NCBI GenBank assembly: GCA_029379385.1
Contig: CM055607.1
Coordinates: forward strand, 806,001 to 870,000
From: Quillaja saponaria
Taxonomy: Eukaryota; Streptophyta; Magnoliopsida; Fabales; Quillajaceae
DNA length: 64,000 nucleotides
Direction: 5' to 3'
In this document: positions 58,384 through 64,000 of the stretch, in pieces
Position numbering within the stretch: the stretch's first letter is position 1
Layout of the letters: every line of letters starts with the position of its first letter
Translations under genes and position numbers: made by a program
Notes under the pieces: model-generated
Database searches by the model: none
The model's input: the letters and a program-made list of their open reading frames with translations, nothing else
Told to the model about the DNA's origin: nothing

Positions 58384-61300
58384 TTTCTCAGGGCTGCCTT
58401 TATATATATATTTTCCTCTTCTTTGTTTTTTTCTCTAATGGCTTTCTCACAAACATCTAAAACAGTAAGAACAAACACAAACAATACTGGAAATACATGC
58501 AGAGAATAGAAATCTAGATCAGAGTGATCTTATAATGACGTGAAAGTCAAATCAAGAGAAACAAAGCCATCGGCTTTGTTTTCTAGTTGATGGTAGCAAT
58601 AATGGAGATGAGAAGGCTTACAAAGAAAAAATAAAATAAAATACAAGAATAGTAGGAGAGCAAGCAAATTTCCACAAAGAAAAAGAGTTGTTGTCTTAAT
58701 TGTAGAACTAATTGACAAAAAATGTTTTATTAATCACAAAAAAGGATTTGAATCTATCTAATCAGTCAAAACTACATCCAAACAATAAAATTATAATCAA
58801 TTTTAACACAGAGAGTGAACTTTAAACTTCTTAATTAATTATTTGCGAAACATTGTTTATTATGAAAAGATTTGTCTTTTGTTCTGCCTTTCTTTCATTA
58901 GATTATTAGATGATGATGGGGGTAGAGATAAATTATGGAATACTTCTGAGCTAGTTGACTGATGAAACTTGGAGAAAGTTTTGCATTTTGCAATTTTATT
59001 TTCAACCATACATACAACCACTTGGATATAGATAAAGAAAGCTAGGTTTGAAAGTTGACTAATCATTTTTTTAATTAAACTATTGCTTGAGAGCAGGAAA
59101 AATTGAAACACAGCCCTTATCCTCTGATGTTAGCACTAGATTTTAGTATTGCCAGGTTGGTGTTAGTTCATTTGAGATTCTCATTATCGTTGTACAAGCT
59201 TTGGTTTCCTTAAAAATCAACTTCAGCATTATAATATGGAAGAATTAAAAATTAGAAAAAAGAAAGAAAAATTTTTAAGACAGTTAATCTTGTAATTAAG
59301 GATGTGTAATCTCTTCATTAATATTTTAAGTGTAAATTTTATTGAGAAGAGAAATCGCGGAATAAAAAAAACCTTTGTACACCTAACATAGTGCAAAAAA
59401 GTCAAGCCTGTGATTTGAGACTCTTCCCAGGTATCTTACTTTGTATAAAGTTATGCATAGAAAAACAAAAAAAATCTTTACAAGGTATCTTCAAAGCATT
59501 TGAATTTTGTGAGGTTAACACACATTTTGATAGAAGTAAAGCTTTTATGTTTTTCTTTTTGTGGCCTTTTGAAGACTTAAAAAAGAACTAGGATGAGCTC
59601 CTTTCCTTGTATTTTGTTGTGTTCTTAATTAATTTCATTTTATATTGAACACTTAAAACATCGATAGCTTGTTTGATACATCATATAAGATTGTATAGTA
59701 TTTGATTATACAATGTATTAGATTATGTAACTTTATAATTATTATATTGTTGTCGTATCTTCTCTTTTTTTTTTTTTACTGTATAGCTTTATATTGTCAG
59801 ACATAATATAAGAGAGAGTTAATAATATAAGTCTACACTACTCTGTTGGTGTCAAATACTATATAAGAGATAACTGGATAATCTTATATCATCATGTTAT
59901 TCTTATACAATACACCAAATAAATCCTTAATATATTAAAAAGACTCATCTCCACCACCCGCCATACTTTGGCAACTGGCCCAAGTTTTGCCTTGGAAGAG
60001 AAATTCAAATCATATATGTGGCAACTAGCAATCTAACTTCATATTTCATATTTTCAAAACCTTATTCAAAATTCCATCTTCAACAAAGACATGGCACTGA
60101 GTAGTGATTTAAAATTTGATAGTTATAACTTGGTAAATAATTGGTAATTATGAAAGATAAATGGGTAGCCATCCGTTATTACTCAACTCAGACCCAATAG
60201 ATGTTGTTGAACTTGAAAGAGGCTTTGGGACAGCCCATCCAACGTAAAAAGGTTTTGGTTATATATGTCTCCATCCACTATCCCTTATTTCTTTCCAAGT
60301 ACTTGAAACTTGATGAAAGATTGAAGAGAACTTTGGACAAATTGAAAAAGAAGTTTCTTGGTTACAGCAGACTCGATCAACAACCTACATCTAAAACAAA
60401 GATCACTCGCAATTTCCAAGTTTTGTAGTGGTTATATTCCAGCAGTATCAGGTATTGAAGGTCTTATTGATATTTCTAGTCAGCCCTTTTGAGAAGCAAT
60501 TGACAGGAACAGATGTGAATGGTGAACAATGCAGGTTGTCAATCAATATATTTGAAGCTGAAACTTTTCTATTGTGATTGTTAAACAATGATGAAAATCT
60601 TGTTACTTGGAATTTCAGTGACTTTGTATGATACATGTTACAAAAAATGTCGATAAGGTAACTCGAAAAGACAGTTTGGTCCTTGGTGGTCGAGTACCTG
60701 TGATGTGAGTAGGTGGGTGTTTTTGTCAACAAAGTGACCTGGTAAGATCTGAGAATACTCCAACAAACACGTTAGTAGGGAACCACATAGATGTAAATTT
60801 TTTTCTTAGTTTTCGGATCTAAAGTGTTCTAGTTATTCCACATTGTTTGTTATTTTCCTATAAATACGATTTAGACAATTACTAAATTGACTTGTCCAAA
60901 TAATTAAATACATGTTTAATCAACCATATTTGTATAGCTTATTTTTCTTAACAATAATTATAAAAATCACTAATAAAAATAATTGTCAATTGTAATTATA
61001 AATATTAGAAGTGGATTTAATGAAAAAACAACTTGACATAGATAATATTAATTATTTGTCAAATCATAACACTTGAAAAATTGTAAGAAATAAAATAGAT
61101 GACATAATAAAAGCATGATATTTTGGTCTTTATCTCACAGCTACATACTAATTGCATAATCTTCAAATATAAATCTAAATAGATTTTAATTAATTGTAAT
61201 TTTTTTTTCAAAAATAAAAGCAAACATAAGTAAATAAATAAAAATAAAATTTGAACAAAAGCAAAATAAGGTAAAAAGATTAAAAATAAAAATAAAATAG

Positions 61301-61440
61301 AAGGAAAACAGTGCAACCCCCACTGATAGGAAGAGAAGGGAAGAAGAGGCAAAAACGGAGTAAAAATAATAAAACGGCAAAGAGAATCTACATAAGAATC
61401 ACATGCTTAAATAAAAATGTTAATAAAATATTGCGTTCAA
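58384..61440. other. Intergenic region between the STP14-like and NINJA genes
   Basis: About 3.1 kb of divergent intergenic DNA. 58384-58720 is the transporter leader and promoter. 58720-60180 is AT-rich without a supported frame. A B3-domain remnant lies at 60430-60720. 60740-61440 is AT-rich promoter DNA for the NINJA gene. Confidence 0.5.
60430..60720 (+). pseudogene. B3-domain protein remnant
   Basis: The frame starting at 60488 reads FEKQLTGTDVNGEQCRLSIN, then IFEAETFLL, a TGA stop (60575-60577) and LLNNDENLV. This resembles the start of the plant B3 DNA-binding domain in the At2g31720/At1g05920-like group (K-LT--DVN--QCRL, then LLN-DE). The later strands of the domain are not readable in one frame. 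An open stretch at 60201-60428 could be an upstream part of the same gene, but I do not recognise it. Without a long intact frame the locus looks dead. The family call rests on this short match only. Confidence 0.45.
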
Positions 61441-62652
61441 CAAACTCTCTTTTCTCTCTCTCTCATCTTCCTCTGTTCTCTGTACAGAACGGCCCTAGGT
61501 TTCGATCAACTCTCTTCTAATTCAGGTTTTTTTTTTTTTTTTTTTTCGCTTTCTGGAAAAATTTTTAGCTTGTTCTGATTGAATCTACACGATTTTGATG
61601 AAGTTATGTTTTTGTTGATTTTGGTATTGCTTGAATTGACTCTTCAACGGATACTTGTGCGTCTTATTTGTTCAGTTTATGTACACAATCTCTTTTTGAT
61701 TGACTTTTCTATACATTTTGAACATTCAGCTTAACTGGGTCTTTGGAATTTCTTATTTTTATTGGCTTTACTTGCGTGATTTTGCTGTACGTAGATCTGG
61801 GTACTCTGCGTGTTGCAGAGAAAAAAAAACAGTAATTTAAGGAAACGCAATTCTGGGTCTTTTTTATTTGTTGTCTGGGGTATAATGACTGAGTATTTAA
61901 ATTTTCGGCATATTTGCTGAATGGCACTTCCTATGCTACTTGACGAGTCTTATGTGGCCAAGTATCCAGGTTTTTTTTGAAGTAATATCTGTCAAGTTGC
62001 TAAGTTTTTCTGGGTGTACTGGATGCTTGGGAATTTTTATGAAGATATTTATGCTGGAGTTTTTGATCAATTTTAATTTTGTTAACCTGAAACATAATTA
62101 TCTAACGAGGTTTCTTAATTTTATTTTTTCATTTCAATGCAGGTTCTAATTTCTCTTGGATTGATTTTATTTGCTATTTTTTGAGCTTTCTTAACATGCA
62201 TCGTCTAGCTTCTGTTGGATTGATTTTTCCCTTTCATGTTAAAGCTTTTGCAGTCACAATTGGTTCGACCAGAGTTAAAAAAATGGGAGCAGAATCTCTT
62301 AAGCTTATGTATCTTTTCTACTTTAAGTTCTGTTTTGCAAGATTTATTTCGGTGTTTTGGATTATTGGAACCCAAGTCTTAAATACATAACAATATTATC
62401 ATGCTCATCAGCTGTAACCTTGATTATTTGTTTATATCATAGTTACATGTGGCTGTCATGTTGCAACTGAAATTCCTCTTTTCATTTGACTTCAATAATG
62501 AGATCAAATTTTGTGCAGGGATGTGGCTCATTATACATAGTTACTCAGCATGAAAGGTAGCATTATGTTTTTACATGGACTGTACAGTGAAGAAATTTGA
62601 AAGGAATTATGCTTGATCTGTTTCAATAAGCTTAGAATTTGGATATTACAAC
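61441..62652 (+). promoter_or_regulatory. 5' leader and leader intron(s) of the NINJA gene
   Basis: A CT-rich segment (61445-61486) resembles a plant transcription start and leader. TTCAG/GTTTTT at 61525/61526 is a possible donor, followed by a long T tract. Candidate acceptors are TTTCAATGCAG ending at 62142 and TTTTGTGCAG ending at 62518. Using the second leaves a 134-nt untranslated segment before the ATG at 62653, and this segment carries two upstream ORFs. Leader introns are common in plant regulatory genes; the exact exons need cDNA. Confidence 0.45.
62521..62600 (+). other. Two overlapping upstream ORFs in the NINJA leader
   Basis: uORF 1 runs 62521-62553 (ATGTGG to TGA, 10 codons plus stop). 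uORF 2 runs 62550-62600 (ATGAAA to TGA, 16 codons plus stop). The stop of the first and the start of the second overlap as ATGA. Both end before the main ATG at 62653. If retained in the mature leader they would lower or condition translation of the main frame; that effect is inferred. Confidence 0.5.
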
Positions 62653-63656
62653 ATGGAAGATGAGAATGGGCTTGATCTCAGTTTGGGTCTATCCTACACT
62701 GGATCATCTGTTAAATCCAAAATTAAGGACGGTAGCTCCTCTGATACTCAGACAGAAGGTGAACGAGGCGGCAAAATAGTTGACGATTTTAACAGCTTTT
62801 TTCATAGCTGGCACCCAGAAGCAAGATTCTACTAATGGAACTTGGAAAAGTGATTCTTTAAAACCTCAGGAGAACTTTTTTAACGACCTTTCAGTGGCAA
62901 AAGATGTTTCCACCAACCTAAATGGAGGAGTCTCGGTTGGAAACAATAGTAAAGCTGTTGAAATAGTGGAAGATAAACGAGTACAGGCTGGTAGTAAACG
63001 TAAAATGTTCTTTGATGAGATAAATCATCAAAAGAAGCAGGAGAGAGAATCTCATCATGCTAATTTACATGATAGGACAAGAACAACAGACATTTCTATA
63101 ACAGAAAATGGCTCCATTGCTGAAAATGAAGATGTGGCTGAGTCTGACATTGAGAATGCATCGTCTAGGCTTATTTCGCACCATGATGAAGCTTCCAAAT
63201 GTTTTGTTGGAGTTAGTGGTTCTTCTGAGATCCCAAAGGAGGTTCACATATTTAGGGATTCAAATGTTGCAGACTTAAATGGGCAAAAGAAGTTTAATGA
63301 TTCATTAGAAAATGAATTGAAGCTTGCGAACTTGACTTATGGTGCTCCTTTCTCTGCCCAACCAGTGAACATGATGAATATAACTAACTCGATACCTGGG
63401 AAAGAGTCCAACTCCATTGGTAATAGTGCACCCAGCAGTCAGGGACTTCCAATACCAGGAACGATGCAGGTAACACCTAATGCAACTACAGGGGCCCAAC
63501 CTGTAAGCGCTGGAAACTTGCCACAGATGTTCGGTTATTCTCCTGTTCAAATTCCAATGTTGGATAAGGATGCATCACTGGGTTTGGGTTCTCATCCTCA
63601 TCCTCATCCTCCACAATTCCAGCCTTCCTATGCTGGCAGAGGTCCACGAAGCTCTG
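62653..63656 (+). CDS. NINJA: NINJA-family transcriptional co-repressor adaptor; partial, with a 1-base frameshift
   Basis: The start MEDENGLDLSLGLS carries the EAR motif LDLSLGL that recruits TOPLESS. The first frame ends early at about 62835 because an extra A lies at about 62806: VDDFNSFFH is followed by a shifted frame, while the conserved AGTQKQDS continues in the next frame. The second frame then reads through the conserved RKMFFDEINHQKKQERES block, MMNITNSIPGK and MFGYSPVQIPML to a probable donor at 63656/63657 (TCTG/GTAAAA). The C-terminal JAZ-binding domain lies past the right edge, or is lost. NINJA links JAZ repressors to TOPLESS in jasmonate signalling in the nucleus. A splice from 62759 (G/GTGAAC) to 62807 (TTCATAG/CT) would restore the frame, but the 49-nt intron would be unusually short and would remove 16 otherwise well-conserved codons. 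Assembly error, a real disabling mutation or cryptic splicing are all open. Confidence 0.8.
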
Positions 63657-64000
63657 GTAAAATTACGAGATAGATGGAAAATATTTCAATTTTCCTTTTA
63701 ACTTTCCCTCTAATACATGGATGGAGTATCTGTGTTGGTGAATTATAATTACAGAGAACCTTTCGCTCTTGAGATTATATTGCCTATGAATTGTATATGT
63801 GGAAATGAAGTCTCCGTTCTCACTTTGACAACCTGAATAAATCATCAGATTGATAAGTCAAACTAAGTACACTTCAAGCCGTAGATCACTTGAACAGTTG
63901 ATTAAATTTGGACCAATTTCACTTGATTAAATGCTAGCATACTTGAGAACCATTTTCCTATATTTTCATGCTGTAGTTTTATTTATTTATTACAAAATGA
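63657..64000 (+). other. Probable NINJA intron running off the window
   Basis: After the candidate donor GTAAAA at 63657, conserved NINJA coding sequence stops, the frame closes at 63671-63673 and the DNA is AT-rich to the edge. The conserved C-terminal domain is not found in these 344 bases, so an intron that continues beyond the window is the simplest reading. Confidence 0.5.

Noticed and set aside
61526..61546. Long T tract after the NINJA leader as a terminator
   Set aside because: It follows a GT donor-like site and fits the U-rich start of a plant intron; intrinsic terminators are not expected here.
62653..62835. Short 60-codon protein as a separate gene
   Set aside because: Its sequence is the N-terminus of NINJA; the early stop comes from the 1-base shift, not from a distinct gene.
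1..64000. CRISPR arrays, phage, integron or bacterial operon structures
   Set aside because: The genes are spliced plant nuclear genes and the repeats are simple, tandem or MITE-like; none has the spacing of a CRISPR array.

Overview
This window is nuclear DNA from a flowering plant, almost certainly a eudicot. The evidence is spliced genes with canonical GT-AG introns, long AT-rich intergenic DNA, MITE-like elements, and protein families found in plants (DUF761, DREB/ERF, GT47 exostosin-like, sugar transport protein (STP) hexose carriers, NINJA, and the APC3 type called HOBBIT). I cannot name the species. There is no operon, CRISPR array, phage or bacterial element, and I found no convincing tRNA, rRNA or miRNA gene.

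Layout, left to right. 1-2.1 kb: AT-rich DNA with a cluster of housekeeping-promoter motifs. 2.1-2.7 kb (-): a single-exon DUF761 protein. 2.7-8.1 kb: intergenic DNA with a tandem duplication, a MITE-like element and two degenerate minisatellites. 8.1-8.6 kb (+): a single-exon lachrymatory-factor-synthase-like (SRPBCC fold) protein. 9.4-18.1 kb (-): a 16-exon APC3/CDC27 (HOBBIT type) gene. 19.2-22.2 kb (+): a 6-exon SDS22-like PP1 regulatory LRR protein. 24.0-31.5 kb (+): a 22-exon STT3A oligosaccharyltransferase catalytic subunit. 31.5-40.0 kb: a gene-poor, repeat-rich stretch. 40.0-40.8 kb (-): an intronless DREB-type AP2/ERF factor. 43.8-46.9 kb and 49.9-52.8 kb (both -): a tandem pair of GT47 glycosyltransferases. 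53.7-55.4 kb (+): a decayed, internally deleted CRS2-associated factor 1 (CAF1) copy. 55.8-58.4 kb (-): a 4-exon STP14-like hexose transporter. 60.4-60.7 kb: a B3-domain remnant. 61.4 kb to the right edge (+): a NINJA-family jasmonate co-repressor gene, cut by the window edge and carrying a 1-base frameshift.

For the spliced genes I worked out exon borders by hand from splice sites and family conservation. Each complete model is a multiple of three: CDC27 761 aa, SDS22-like 338 aa, STT3A 778 aa, GT47 679 and 660 aa, STP14-like 514 aa. The genes are independent housekeeping, signalling and metabolic units with no shared pathway. The only local relationship is the GT47 duplication.

I did not find a previously undescribed multi-gene system. 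The items most worth a second look are the NINJA frameshift and the short splice that could bypass it, two overlapping upstream ORFs in the NINJA leader, the internally deleted CAF1 pseudogene, the GT47 pair with identical internal exons but unlike stems, two intronic MITEs with good target-site evidence, and a G-rich 7-bp repeat on the sense strand of an STT3A intron.
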